From: Marinomonas primoryensis
Lineage (GTDB): Bacteria; Pseudomonadota; Gammaproteobacteria; Pseudomonadales; Marinomonadaceae
Direction of reading: 5' to 3'
Assembly: GCF_013372285.1 (NCBI RefSeq)
Contig: NZ_CP054301.1
Location: forward strand, 854,001 to 918,000
DNA: 64,000 nt
Position 1 is the first letter of the stretch, and each line of letters opens with the position of its first letter. Made by a program: the position numbers and the translations under genes. Of the stretch, positions 26,909-35,995 are shown one piece after another. A model generated the notes under the pieces. It was not told the origin of the DNA, did no database searches, and saw only the letters and a program-made list of their open reading frames with translations.

Positions 26909-28699
26909 ATGCAAGATAAAGAGAATATTGAGATCGAAGAAGAAGCTCAAAAAGTGCCAGTTTCCGGTGTGAAAACATACTTACGTCTACTGAGCTATGT
27001 TCGTTCATCTTGGGGATATTTATTACTAAGTGTCATTGGTTATGTCCTTTACGCTGCAATGGAGCCTGCGCTAGCGGCTTTGTTAAAACATATTGTGGAT
27101 GTTGTATCTGCAGGCAATATTTCTGATAGCCGATTAATGATCCCTTTGGCAATTTTGGCCGTTTTTATTACTCGAGGTATAGGGACATTCTTGGGTAACT
27201 ACTTTATGGCGAAAGTAGCGAATAACGTCGTATTCGATATACGTACCAGTATGTTTAATAAATTGGTGCTTCTTCCTTCTAATTATTACCATTCTATTCC
27301 TACTGGTCGCTTGTTGGCCAAACTGACGTATGACACAGAGCAAGTAATTGGTTCTATTACTCAGGCAATACGAGTCTTGCTGCGAGAAGGTTTAACGGTC
27401 GTTGGTTTATTGGGTTACATGATTTACATGAACTGGCGTTTGTCTTTGTTGTTTCTGTTGGTTGTCCCTCTCATTGGCTTGGTTGTTTCTTATGCTTCCA
27501 AGCGTTTTCGTAAATTGAGCACCCGAATTCAAAATGCGATGGGTGGCGTTACAGATGTCGCTTCTGAAGCCATTAAAGGGCACGAAGTTGTTAAAATATT
27601 TGGTGGCAGTGAATATGAAATCGAGCGATTTCGTGGCGCGGCCAGTGAAAATCGTCGTTCCCAGCTAAAAATGGAAATGACTAAATCACTAAATATTCCT
27701 ATTGTTCAATTTATTTTAGCAATAATGATGGCCATTTTAATATGGTTTGCTTTGAGCCCAACGATTAGTTCGCATATGTCTCCTGGCGACTTTATTGCCT
27801 TCCTTACTGCGGCAGGGATGTTGGGTAAACCTATTCGCCAATTAACCGATGTGAACAGTATTTTGCAAAAAGGCATTGCAGCGTCTTACAGTATTTTTGA
27901 CTTCTTAGATTTACCGGAAGAGGTGGATAAGGGGCAAACACCAGCGACGCGTTTGAAAGGAAATATTGAGTGGCGTTCGATGTCATTTAAATATCCCGGT
28001 GCGGATAAATTGGCGCTGAAAAATATCACTTTGTCCTTACCAGCTGGGAAAACCTTAGCATTGGTTGGGCGCTCTGGTAGTGGTAAATCCACTATGGCAA
28101 ATTTGATACCTCGTTTTTACGACTTTGACGATGGTCAATTAAACATTGATGGTGTTTTCCTCAATGATTATAAACTGACAGAGTTGCGCTCTAATATCGC
28201 CTTGGTAAATCAACAGGTTGTGCTCTTTAATGGTTCAATTCGCGACAATATCGCATACGGTTTTTTGCGTAACACCAGTGAAACAGAGGTTATTGAAGCG
28301 GCTAAAGCAGCGAATGCTTGGGATTTTATTCAAGAACTTGAGCATGGACTAGACACCATGGTTGGTGAAAATGGTGTACTTTTATCGGGTGGGCAGCGTC
28401 AGCGCATTGCCATTGCGAGAGCCATTTTAAAAAATGCGCCTATTTTAATTTTGGACGAAGCAACGTCCGCCTTGGATACTGAATCAGAGCGAGCCATTCA
28501 GGTCGCATTGGATGGTTTAATGACTAATCGAACAACTATTGCTATTGCCCACCGCTTATCAACCATAGAAAATGCCGACATCATTGCTGTCGTTGATCAT
28601 GGTGAGATTATTGAGCTAGGTTCACACAGTGAGTTGTTGGCGATGAACGGAGCTTATGCACAACTTCATAATCAACAATTTAGCGAAACGCCGGCTTAA
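26909..28699 (+). CDS. msbA: Lipid A/LPS core flippase
   Basis: This 596-residue half-transporter ABC exporter flips core-lipid A across the inner membrane as a homodimer. Residues 1-330 hold six membrane helices, with FMAKVANNVVFDIRTSMFNKL and HSIPTGRLLAKLTYDTEQV typical of MsbA. The nucleotide-binding domain has Walker A GRSGSGKST, signature LSGGQRQRIAIARAI, Walker B ILILDEATSALD and the His switch in AIAHRLSTI. It follows hldE with no gap and precedes waaA by 2 bases, so synthesis, core priming and export are in one operon. Confidence 0.95.
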   Translation: MQDKENIEIEEEAQKVPVSGVKTYLRLLSYVRSSWGYLLLSVIGYVLYAAMEPALAALLKHIVDVVSAGNISDSRLMIPLAILAVFITRGIGTFLGNYFMAKVANNVVFDIRTSMFNKLVLLPSNYYHSIPTGRLLAKLTYDTEQVIGSITQAIRVLLREGLTVVGLLGYMIYMNWRLSLLFLLVVPLIGLVVSYASKRFRKLSTRIQNAMGGVTDVASEAIKGHEVVKIFGGSEYEIERFRGAASENRRSQLKMEMTKSLNIPIVQFILAIMMAILIWFALSPTISSHMSPGDFIAFLTAAGMLGKPIRQLTDVNSILQKGIAASYSIFDFLDLPEEVDKGQTPATRLKGNIEWRSMSFKYPGADKLALKNITLSLPAGKTLALVGRSGSGKSTMANLIPRFYDFDDGQLNIDGVFLNDYKLTELRSNIALVNQQVVLFNGSIRDNIAYGFLRNTSETEVIEAAKAANAWDFIQELEHGLDTMVGENGVLLSGGQRQRIAIARAILKNAPILILDEATSALDTESERAIQVALDGLMTNRTTIAIAHRLSTIENADIIAVVDHGEIIELGSHSELLAMNGAYAQLHNQQFSETPA

Positions 28700-28701
28700 T
28701 T

Positions 28702-29928
28702 ATGTGGCTGTATCAAGCTCTATTGGTTTTATTTACGCCATTAATTTTATTAAAAATTCGGCGATTTAAAAAAACGTATGTACATTATCGGGCGCAAGAA
28801 GCCTTGGGCTTTTGGCCTGCGGTTAAGGCTGACCTTTGGATTCACTGTGCCTCAGTCGGAGAAGTTCTTGCGGCTCGGCCTCTGGTACTTCAATGGCGAG
28901 AAAAATTTCCAGCGCGTCGTCTTTTAATTACCACCATGACGCCAACAGGCGCAGAGCAGGTAGTCAAAGAGTTTCCTTTTGCTGAGCATAGATATTTGCC
29001 GATGGACTGGAGTAGCAGTGTTAGCAGGGCGCTGAAAAAACTTGATTGTAAGCATCTATTGATTGTTGAAACAGAGCTTTGGCCTAATTTATTAAAACAC
29101 GCTAAGCAGTGTGGTTTGCGTATCGATGTCGTGAATGCGCGCTTGAGCGATCGTTCCTTTCAGCGTTATCAAAAATTCTCTCTTGTTTCTCGCCCTTTAT
29201 TTAAATTACCTGATAGCTTTTTAGCTCATGCGCAAGCGGATGCTGATCGTTTTGAGGCGCTTGGTGCAAAAAAAGTATTGGTTACCGGAAGTATTAAATT
29301 TGACCTCGCGGTTGCTCCTGAGGTTTTGCAGGCTAATTGGCGTCGGCAGCTTGGTTCGCGTTTTGTCTGGATGGGGGGAAGTACTCATCATGGCGAAGAT
29401 GACATGTTATTGCGTATACATAAAGTGCTTTTGCAAAAGTATCCAGATGCTTTATTAATCTTGGTTCCTCGTCATCCTGAGCGCTTTGATGCGGTTTATG
29501 TTTTGGCGAAGCAGTCTTTTGAGCGGATTGCGCTACGCAGTCAAACTCCACCAGATCAATGGTGTGATTTTGATGTGGTGATTGGGGATTCTATGGGTGA
29601 AATGATGAATTATTATCAAGCTTGCGATGTCGCTTTTGTCGGTGGGAGCTTGATTAAGCGCGGTGGTCATAACCCCATTGAGCCTGCGCTACTGGGTAAA
29701 GCGATTATTGTTGGGCCTCATACCTTTAATTTCTTAGATATCACTAATCAACTGTTGCAGGTGAATGGCGCCGTGCGGTGTGAGGATGAAGCGCACTTAC
29801 AAAGTGCTGTCGTTACTCTTGCTGGTCAATCTTCTCAGCGATATCGGCTAGGGCAAATAGCGTTGCGTTTTGCTGAGAAGAATCAAGGCGCAGTGACACG
29901 GGTTCTTGCGGAAATAGACTTCCGCTGA
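28702..29928 (+). CDS. waaA: 3-deoxy-D-manno-octulosonic acid (Kdo) transferase
   Basis: This 408-residue GT30 enzyme attaches Kdo to lipid IVA. An N-terminal hydrophobic segment (about residues 5-17) anchors it to the inner membrane. Family hallmarks are WIHCASVGEVLAARPLV with the catalytic Glu, TTMTPTGAEQV, VETELWPNLL, and FVGGSLIKRGGHNPIEPALLGKAI in the C-terminal donor domain. It is the last gene of the hldE-msbA-waaA operon. Whether it adds one or two Kdo residues cannot be read from sequence. No terminator is obvious before the TPP riboswitch, which begins only 25 bases after the stop. Confidence 0.95.
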   Translation: MWLYQALLVLFTPLILLKIRRFKKTYVHYRAQEALGFWPAVKADLWIHCASVGEVLAARPLVLQWREKFPARRLLITTMTPTGAEQVVKEFPFAEHRYLPMDWSSSVSRALKKLDCKHLLIVETELWPNLLKHAKQCGLRIDVVNARLSDRSFQRYQKFSLVSRPLFKLPDSFLAHAQADADRFEALGAKKVLVTGSIKFDLAVAPEVLQANWRRQLGSRFVWMGGSTHHGEDDMLLRIHKVLLQKYPDALLILVPRHPERFDAVYVLAKQSFERIALRSQTPPDQWCDFDVVIGDSMGEMMNYYQACDVAFVGGSLIKRGGHNPIEPALLGKAIIVGPHTFNFLDITNQLLQVNGAVRCEDEAHLQSAVVTLAGQSSQRYRLGQIALRFAEKNQGAVTRVLAEIDFR

Positions 29929-29953
29929 GGGACTCTTTACAATGCACGCACAT

Positions 29954-30062
29954 TATCTCATGGGGTGCTTTGTCTTACATTAAGAAGACAGAAGCTGAGA
30001 AGCGAATTAATCGCTAACCCACCGAACCTGATCCAGATTATGCTGGCGTAGGAATCGAGATA
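29954..30062 (+). promoter_or_regulatory. TPP riboswitch (THI element) controlling thiBPQ
   Basis: The conserved THI-box cores are all present in order: GGGGTGC (29962-29968), CTGAGA (29995-30000), ACCC (30017-30020), GAACCTGATC (30024-30033) and GGCGTAGGAA (30045-30054). P1 is TATCTC (29954-29959) with GAGATA (30057-30062). A variable arm AGCGA/TCGCT lies at 30001-30015. The element precedes thiB by about 100 bases, so thiamine pyrophosphate should shut off thiamine uptake. Confidence 0.95.
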
Positions 30063-30112
30063 GCAAGTTTCGCTACAGTAATATCGTAGATTGAAAACAG
30101 TACTCTTGATAA

Positions 30113-30160
30113 GCGTACCTTGCCATTTCCCTGTACGCCGCTCACTTATTGTTAGGAGCG
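30113..30160 (+). promoter_or_regulatory. Likely expression platform of the TPP riboswitch (ribosome-site hairpin)
   Basis: GCGTAC (30113-30118) can pair with GTACGC (30133-30138), and CGCTC (30139-30143) can pair with GAGCG (30156-30160). The second hairpin buries most of the GGAG ribosome site at 30055+101 to 30158 of the thiB TTG start. No T-tract terminator is present. Regulation is therefore probably at translation start, which is an inference from the pairing. Confidence 0.5.
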
Positions 30161-30165
30161 ACACC

Positions 30166-31191
30166 TTGAAAAAACTTTCCTTTAGTACACTTCTCACCAC
30201 GTCTTTAATGACTTTAAGTGCAACCTTAGGCGTGGCGTTTTCTTCTGCTACGTTGGCGGCAGAAACGCTTAATGTTTATACGTATGACGCTTTTGCCTCT
30301 GACTGGGGCCCAGGCCCAAAAATAAAAGCCAACTTTGAGAAAGAGTGCGGCTGTGAACTGAATTTCGTGGCACTCGATTCTTCTGTTGGTATTTTGTCTA
30401 GAGCTCAATTTGAAGGGAAGTCTTCTCAGGCTGATGTGTTGCTAGGTCTAGATCTGAATTTAATGGAAGCGGCGAAAAAGAGTGGCTTGCTTGCTGAGCA
30501 TAATGTTAATACTTCTGCTGTGACCATTGCTGGTGGTTGGAAGGATAAGGTGTTTGTACCATTTGATCAGGGCAATTTTGCCTTTATTTATAACTCTGAA
30601 ACATTAAAAAATCCCCCCACAAGCCTTAAAGAAATTGTTGATAATCAAAATCTACGAGTGATTTATCAAGACCCTAGAACCAGCACGCCGGGTTTGGGGT
30701 TGTTGTTGTGGGTAAAATCGGTTTACGGTGATGGCGCTGCAGATGCGTGGGGGCGGTTGGCAAGTCATACCGTTACTGTGACGAAAAGCTGGTCTGATGC
30801 TTATGGTTTGTTCTTGAAAGGTGAAGCGGATGTTGTGCTGAGTTACACCACATCTCCGGCTTATCATATCGTCGCGGAAGGTGTCACTAAGTATAAAGCG
30901 GCGCAGGCCAGTGAAGGTCTTTATCCACAAATTGAAGTGGCGGCCATGATGAAAAGTGCACCTAATCCTGAGCTGGCAAAACGTTTTATGCAGTTTATTC
31001 TGCAGCCTGGATTTCAATCAACGGTGGCGACGGGTAACTGGATGTTGCCTGTTGTTAAGTTAAATGAAGCGTTGCCGGCAGCGTTTGATAGTGCATTACA
31101 ACCCACTAAGGTACTTACTTTGCCAGCGAGCGATGTGGCTAAAAATCGTAAGGCTTGGGTGAATGAGTGGCTGAATGCCACGACACGATAA
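30166..31191 (+). CDS. thiB: Thiamine-binding periplasmic protein
   Basis: This 341-residue ABC solute-binding protein is for thiamine and its phosphates. The start is TTG 30166, 7 bases after TTAGGAG. This places a standard signal peptide at the N-terminus (MKKLSFSTLLTTSLM to ATLAAE), whereas the longer frame from 30091 would run through the riboswitch platform. The mature protein begins LNVYTYDAFASDWGPGPKIK, characteristic of ThiB/TbpA, with later DQGNFAFIYN and QDPRTSTPGLGLLLW. It is the first gene of thiBPQ behind a TPP riboswitch. Confidence 0.95.
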   Translation: MKKLSFSTLLTTSLMTLSATLGVAFSSATLAAETLNVYTYDAFASDWGPGPKIKANFEKECGCELNFVALDSSVGILSRAQFEGKSSQADVLLGLDLNLMEAAKKSGLLAEHNVNTSAVTIAGGWKDKVFVPFDQGNFAFIYNSETLKNPPTSLKEIVDNQNLRVIYQDPRTSTPGLGLLLWVKSVYGDGAADAWGRLASHTVTVTKSWSDAYGLFLKGEADVVLSYTTSPAYHIVAEGVTKYKAAQASEGLYPQIEVAAMMKSAPNPELAKRFMQFILQPGFQSTVATGNWMLPVVKLNEALPAAFDSALQPTKVLTLPASDVAKNRKAWVNEWLNATTR

Positions 31192-31202
31192 GCTAGGTTC
31201 GA

Positions 31203-32825
31203 TTGCTTTCTTTTCGTGCTATTAAAGGCCTACTTCCGGCGTTACTGGGAGTGGTTTTTTTCTTATTAATGGGAGCGGCCAGTTTGGCGGCTCTTTTGCG
31301 TTATAGTGACATCAGTAGCTGGTCTGAGTATTTATACGAGCCCTACTTGTGGCGTGTGGTACGTTTTTCCTTGTGGCAGGCCTTGCTGAGCAGTGGTGTT
31401 AGTCTGTTGATCGCTATTCCGGTAGCGTCTTGTCTTATTCATCGCCAGTTTCGTGGTCGAGCTATTTTATTGCAGCTTTTTGCCGTGTCTATGGTCGTAC
31501 CAACCATTGTGGCTATTTTAGGTTTGGTGGTGGTTTACGGTCGTACTGGCTGGTTGAGTCAAATTTTTGGCCTACAAATTCCTTTGTATGGGCTAGTGGG
31601 TATTTTACTGGCCCATGTGTTTTTTAATATGCCTTTAGCAGTGCGTTTGCTGCTACAAGGTTATGATTTGATTCCCTCCGGTCAGTGGCGCCAAGCTTCT
31701 CAGTTAGGATTTTCACGTTGGTCTGCATTTCGTTTGATTGAATGGCATTATATGAAAAAAGTACTGCCGGGTGCGTTTGTACTGATTTTTATGTTGTGCT
31801 TTTCCAGCTTTGCCGTGGTGTTGAGCTTGGGCGGTGGACCAAAGTCTAGCACCTTAGAGGTGGCTATTTATCAGGCGTTAAGATTTGATTTCGATTTGAA
31901 TAAAGCAAGTTTTCTATCCTTGTTGCAAGTGACTATTTGCACTTTGTTTGCGGTGGTTGTTTATCGCATCGCACCTATTAATCAACAAGATGTCAGTGTA
32001 TTAGCGGTAAAGAGCTATCCGGTGAAAGATTCCTTTTTAGCGAAAGGCGCAGACTGCATGGCTTTATTGTGTGTGTTGGTTCTGGTTATTCCGCCATTTT
32101 TAGCTATTTTTGATCCGATCTTTTCCCCTTTATTTTTAACGACCCTATTGTCATCTGGATTGTGGCAGGCGGTGTTGGTCTCTTTAAAAATAGCCTTACC
32201 CGCTGCGATAATAAGCTTGTCGTTGGGTGTGTGTTTCGTTGTGCTGGCACGTTTTTGTATGACACGACAATACTTGAGTGTTTTACCGAGCAAGCTTGAA
32301 CACCTTGGAAATATGATTTTAATGGTGCCAGGGTTGGTTATCGCGACGGGATTATTTTTGTGGCTACGTGATCTAGGTTGGGGTTTCCAATCCAGTTATT
32401 GGATCGTGGTTTGGGTGAACGCTGTGATGGCGCTGCCTTTTGTATTGCGTGCTCTAATGCCTGTGTTGTATCAACAGGAGCGCCGTTTTCGTAACCTATA
32501 CTTAAGTTTGGGTATTCAGTCTTGGTCACGGTGGTGTCTGGAATGGCCTTTAATTCGCGCTAGTGTCGCGCAAGCATTTGGTTACGCGCTTTTGCTCTCT
32601 CTTGGTGATATGGGCGTGATCGCGTTATTTGGCAGTCAGGGATTAGTGTCGTTGCCTTTGTATCTTTTCCAATTGATTGGCTCGTATCGTTTAGAAGAAG
32701 GGGCTTGTGTTGCTGTGGTGTTGATTTCCCTTTGTTTGATTTTATTTTATTGCTCATCTCGCCTTATTGGTGGAAAGACAGTCAGTGGAAAAATGACGGG
32801 AGGTAATTTCCATGTTAACCATTAA
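31203..32825 (+). CDS. thiP: Thiamine ABC transporter permease
   Basis: This 540-residue permease is a fusion of two MetI-like domains, with about twelve membrane segments. EAA-loop-like stretches occur in both halves: QASQLGFSRWSAFRLIEWHY near 170-190 and YLSLGIQSWSRWCLEWPLI near 430-450. ThiP pairs with ThiB and ThiQ to import thiamine across the inner membrane. The start is TTG 31203, 11 bases after thiB, with a weak TAGG ribosome site. The 3' end overlaps thiQ by 14 bases, so translation is coupled. Confidence 0.93.
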   Translation: MLSFRAIKGLLPALLGVVFFLLMGAASLAALLRYSDISSWSEYLYEPYLWRVVRFSLWQALLSSGVSLLIAIPVASCLIHRQFRGRAILLQLFAVSMVVPTIVAILGLVVVYGRTGWLSQIFGLQIPLYGLVGILLAHVFFNMPLAVRLLLQGYDLIPSGQWRQASQLGFSRWSAFRLIEWHYMKKVLPGAFVLIFMLCFSSFAVVLSLGGGPKSSTLEVAIYQALRFDFDLNKASFLSLLQVTICTLFAVVVYRIAPINQQDVSVLAVKSYPVKDSFLAKGADCMALLCVLVLVIPPFLAIFDPIFSPLFLTTLLSSGLWQAVLVSLKIALPAAIISLSLGVCFVVLARFCMTRQYLSVLPSKLEHLGNMILMVPGLVIATGLFLWLRDLGWGFQSSYWIVVWVNAVMALPFVLRALMPVLYQQERRFRNLYLSLGIQSWSRWCLEWPLIRASVAQAFGYALLLSLGDMGVIALFGSQGLVSLPLYLFQLIGSYRLEEGACVAVVLISLCLILFYCSSRLIGGKTVSGKMTGGNFHVNH

Positions 32826-33516
32826 TCTTCAATATAATTGGGAGACCTTTCACGCGGATTATCAGGTGAATATTGCGCCAGGCATGACAACCTTGCTTGG
32901 GGGGAGTGGCGAAGGGAAAAGTACCTTATTGCATCTCTTGGGAGGTTTTCTAGAAGGGCGTGGTGAGTTGAGTTTTAATGGCGACTCTTTATTGGCGTTG
33001 CCGGCCTATGAAAGGCCTATCTCTACATTATTTCAGAGTGATAACCTGTTTCCACAATTGACGGTTTGGCAAAATGTAGCGATTGGCTTATCGCCTTCTT
33101 TATTTTTGAATATTGAACAACAAGAGAAAGTGGACTGGGCATTAGGAAAAACACAGCTTGTTGATAAAAAAGGGCGTTTTCCACAAGCTTTGTCTGGAGG
33201 TCAAGCTCAGCGAGTTGCGATTGCTCGGGCGCTGGTGCGCAAAAAGCCCATTTTGTTATTAGATGAGCCTTTTAGCGCCTTAGACCCTGCATTGCGTGAA
33301 GAAATGCTTTATTTGGTCAATGATGTCACTCAAGAGCTTGGTTTAACCACCTTGTTGATATCCCATTTGCCTCGTGAAGCGAGCCTTGTTGGCGGGCGAG
33401 TTATCTTAATAGAAGGAGGGCGAGTGGTGGCTCATGAACCTGTCTCTGTATTGGATCAAGAGAATGCCCCCCCGCTTTTTTCCGATTATCTTGGTGCTTC
33501 TCACCGTTCGACTTGA
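32812..33516 (+). CDS. thiQ: Thiamine ABC transporter ATP-binding protein
   Basis: This 234-residue ABC ATPase energises ThiBP. It has Walker A GGSGEGKST, Q-loop FQSDNLFPQLTV, signature LSGGQAQRVAIARAL, Walker B ILLLDEPFSALD and the His switch in LLISHLPREA. The length and the short C-terminus fit ThiQ. It is the last gene of the operon. I see no hairpin terminator just after the stop, and an AT-rich gene-poor stretch follows. Confidence 0.94.
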   Translation: MLTINLQYNWETFHADYQVNIAPGMTTLLGGSGEGKSTLLHLLGGFLEGRGELSFNGDSLLALPAYERPISTLFQSDNLFPQLTVWQNVAIGLSPSLFLNIEQQEKVDWALGKTQLVDKKGRFPQALSGGQAQRVAIARALVRKKPILLLDEPFSALDPALREEMLYLVNDVTQELGLTTLLISHLPREASLVGGRVILIEGGRVVAHEPVSVLDQENAPPLFSDYLGASHRST

Positions 33517-34003
33517 TCGCATGTTTCCTAGGCTTTAGTGGACTAAATTATCGACTTTGATATGATTAGAAAGTTGTAGAAATTTTTAATCAATCTGTGG
33601 GTGAGGTGCTTTAGCTAAGGGGCTTAATTCAAGAATAGACTCTGGTGTGAAAAAGTGAGAAAGAACAAAATCCTATAATGATAGGGAAGGTATATAATAT
33701 TTAATTAGCTGATGTGTGCTCAGTGCTGTAAAAAAATACGATAAGTGAGAGAACTGAAATACCTACTTGCTACTTATCGAAATTTTAGGGTTAGAGTGAT
33801 GATGATTTTCGTGAATGATCTACCAGGTATTTTTTATTGCCAAAAAATTAAAACTTACTGCATCATTGGTTGGTTTTTTAGTAATAAAATGAGCTTGACT
33901 GGATTAATAATTACTCTGATGTCTCTTGATTTTATAAATGAGTGATTTTTCTATTGACGAATTTTCTCATGATATTTATTAAGTTATTTATACTATAAGA
34001 TTT
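33517..34003. other. AT-rich gene-poor stretch
   Basis: About 490 bases contain no gene I can support. An open 66-codon frame at 33745-33945 starts with GTG, has no clear ribosome site and an odd composition, and is probably chance. A small dyad CCTAT-AATG-ATAGG lies at 33673-33686. The AT content rises here and stays high through the following glycosyltransferase-like gene, suggesting the edge of an acquired segment. Confidence 0.5.
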
Positions 34004-34915
34004 ATGAAGAATAGGTTTGAAATGATATCTAAAATAGTCAAAAAAATAAAACAAAGAAAGTTGATTATACGTAATATGAGAGACATTAATTCACTTATAA
34101 GAACAGAGGTGAAAATAGAGCAGTTGCAATATATGGCGTTAAACTCAGATAGGCCTTTAATTGCAGACGAATGTCAACTTGGTAGTCCAGTAATTGTAAG
34201 CTTAACAACTTTTTCAAAAAAAATCCATGAAGTGCATTTAGCTATAGAGTCCATTGCTCAGCAGTCGATTAGACCTGATAAAATAATACTTTGGCTAGAT
34301 GAAGATGAGTTTGCAATGGAAAATATTCCAAGTATATTAATAAAACAAATTAATAGAGGCCTTGAAGTTAAGTTTTTTTCTAATATAAAGTCTTATAAAA
34401 AAATAGTTCCAACATTAATTATTTTTCCTGATTCTTATATTATAACTATAGATGATGATGTTCTATATGCTAACAATATGATAGATATCTTAGTAAAAGA
34501 GCAGAATCGCTTCCCCAAAATGATAATTGGCCATAGAGGTCATAGAATGACTTTTGATGGAGCTAATTTACCGAAACCATACAAGCAGTGGGATTATGAT
34601 GTTAATGATGACATAGGTTCCCACAATATAATGCTAACAGGGTGTGGTGGTATAATATACCCACCAAAATCATTGCATCTCGATGCTACAAAAATTGATA
34701 TATTTCAGAAATTAAGTCCAAATGCTGATGATTTATGGCTTAAAGTAATGGCGATTAAAAACGATACTCGATGTAAGAAAACAGAGCATTCAGATGGTGG
34801 TCTTGCATTAAAGGGTCACAGAAATATAGGGTTGGCACAAATGAATGTGAAAAATGGAGGGAATGATCAGCAATTAAAAAAATTGATAGAATATTATAAA
34901 ATTAAGTTTGATTAA
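34004..34915 (+). CDS. Glycosyltransferase-like protein in an AT-rich island
   Basis: This 303-residue soluble protein has a probable GT-A fold. VIVSLTTFSKKIHEVHLAIES is a typical nucleotide-sugar-binding start, SIRPDKIILWLDEDEF follows, and YIITIDDDVLYANNMIDIL gives a DxD-like metal site. Further along, GCGGIIYPPKSLH and SPNADDLWLKVMAIK resemble capsule or LPS glycosyltransferases. Codon use is far richer in AT than neighbouring genes (many ata, aaa and tta codons), and no partner genes flank it. It therefore looks horizontally acquired. The ATG lacks a strong ribosome site, and an alternative Met lies six codons on. Donor and acceptor are unknown. Confidence 0.75.
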   Translation: MKNRFEMISKIVKKIKQRKLIIRNMRDINSLIRTEVKIEQLQYMALNSDRPLIADECQLGSPVIVSLTTFSKKIHEVHLAIESIAQQSIRPDKIILWLDEDEFAMENIPSILIKQINRGLEVKFFSNIKSYKKIVPTLIIFPDSYIITIDDDVLYANNMIDILVKEQNRFPKMIIGHRGHRMTFDGANLPKPYKQWDYDVNDDIGSHNIMLTGCGGIIYPPKSLHLDATKIDIFQKLSPNADDLWLKVMAIKNDTRCKKTEHSDGGLALKGHRNIGLAQMNVKNGGNDQQLKKLIEYYKIKFD

Positions 34916-35128
34916 ATAATTAATTTTCGATTATTTTAAAGATTCTCTTGAGTCTTGATTATGTATAATGAATATTCCTTTTGATTTTTTCTTTCCTGAA
35001 ATTGTAAATAATACGGTTTTTACCCTTCCCCTCAATTATGTTTCGAGCTTGTTACTGGCAATATTGGTGTAACATGAATGATTGAGTTAAATTTTCTCTC
35101 TGCTTCGCTTATATAGAACGAGTCCCTA

Positions 35129-35995
35129 GTGTTAGATGAAAATGAGCTATTAAAGAAAGGCATTGTGATGACAATCGCTTATGCATTCGTTATGTCAGTT
35201 ACCGCATTGGCGGCGAAACAAGCTCAGACCATGATTACGGTGTCGACTTTGGTTTTCTGGCAAAGCCTATTTTGTGTTTTGATTTTGTTACCGCAAATGC
35301 GTGGACGTTGGCAAAAACGGCCTTTATCTGTCTGGAAAATTCATTTTTTACGCAGCTTTGGTGGTTTTGTTGGCTTTCTCTTTTATTACTGGGCGCTGAA
35401 TCATATCCCTTTGATTGAGGCTTCTTTGTTACGTACTTGTGCGCCATTGTGTGTGCCATTTGTTGTTTTGATGTTGCATAGAACTAAGATTCCTAGGGCT
35501 AGATGGTTGCCTCTAGTGATTGGTTTTATTGGTGTCGCTTTTGTTATTCAGCCTACGCCCAGTCATTTGAATCCTTGGCATTTAATCGGTTTTATATCGG
35601 CAATAGGCTTAGCGCTTTCAATGGTGACAACGCGAATGTTGTCTCATCAAGTGTCAGGTCAGGAAACCTTATTTGTGTATTTTCTGGTGTCGACATTACT
35701 GTCGCTTCCGCTGGTATTTATCCAAGGAGATTCCTTGTTGTTGCCGGTTGAGGTTTGGCCTCTTGTTGCTGTGGTTTCTATTACGCTTTACGTTGGTATG
35801 TATCTTTATAACAAGGCGTATACCTATGCGCCGGCGAGTATTGTGTCTCCTGTTAGCTATATTGGTGTTGTGTTTAGTGGTTTCTGGGGGCTAATTGTCT
35901 GGAAGCATGTGCCTGATGGTTTCGCCATTCTAGGGATGCTGTTTATCTTTTTAAGCATCTTGATCAGTACTCGAATGGCGAAAAAATTGGGTTAA
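35129..35995 (+). CDS. EamA/DMT-superfamily transporter
   Basis: This 288-residue protein has ten predicted membrane helices arranged as two EamA repeats. Repeat 1 includes SVTALAAKQAQTM and the RSFGGFVGFLFYYWALNHIPLIEASLL region; repeat 2 includes YLYNKAYTYAPASIVSPVSYIGVVFSG. The family moves amino acids, nucleotides or other small metabolites, and the closest pattern is the RarD/S-adenosylmethionine-carrier-like branch. GTG 35129 opens the frame. ATG 35168, behind an AAAGAAAGG ribosome site, may be the real start and would remove 13 residues. The stop overlaps the convergent EamA gene by 4 bases. Confidence 0.85.
   Translation: MLDENELLKKGIVMTIAYAFVMSVTALAAKQAQTMITVSTLVFWQSLFCVLILLPQMRGRWQKRPLSVWKIHFLRSFGGFVGFLFYYWALNHIPLIEASLLRTCAPLCVPFVVLMLHRTKIPRARWLPLVIGFIGVAFVIQPTPSHLNPWHLIGFISAIGLALSMVTTRMLSHQVSGQETLFVYFLVSTLLSLPLVFIQGDSLLLPVEVWPLVAVVSITLYVGMYLYNKAYTYAPASIVSPVSYIGVVFSGFWGLIVWKHVPDGFAILGMLFIFLSILISTRMAKKLG

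Noticed and set aside
30091..30165. Longer thiB start
   Set aside because: It would translate the riboswitch platform and bury the signal peptide; TTG 30166 with TTAGGAG is far better.
33745..33945. 66-codon open frame after thiQ
   Set aside because: GTG start without a ribosome site, AT-rich composition, and no recognisable feature; probably chance in AT-rich DNA.
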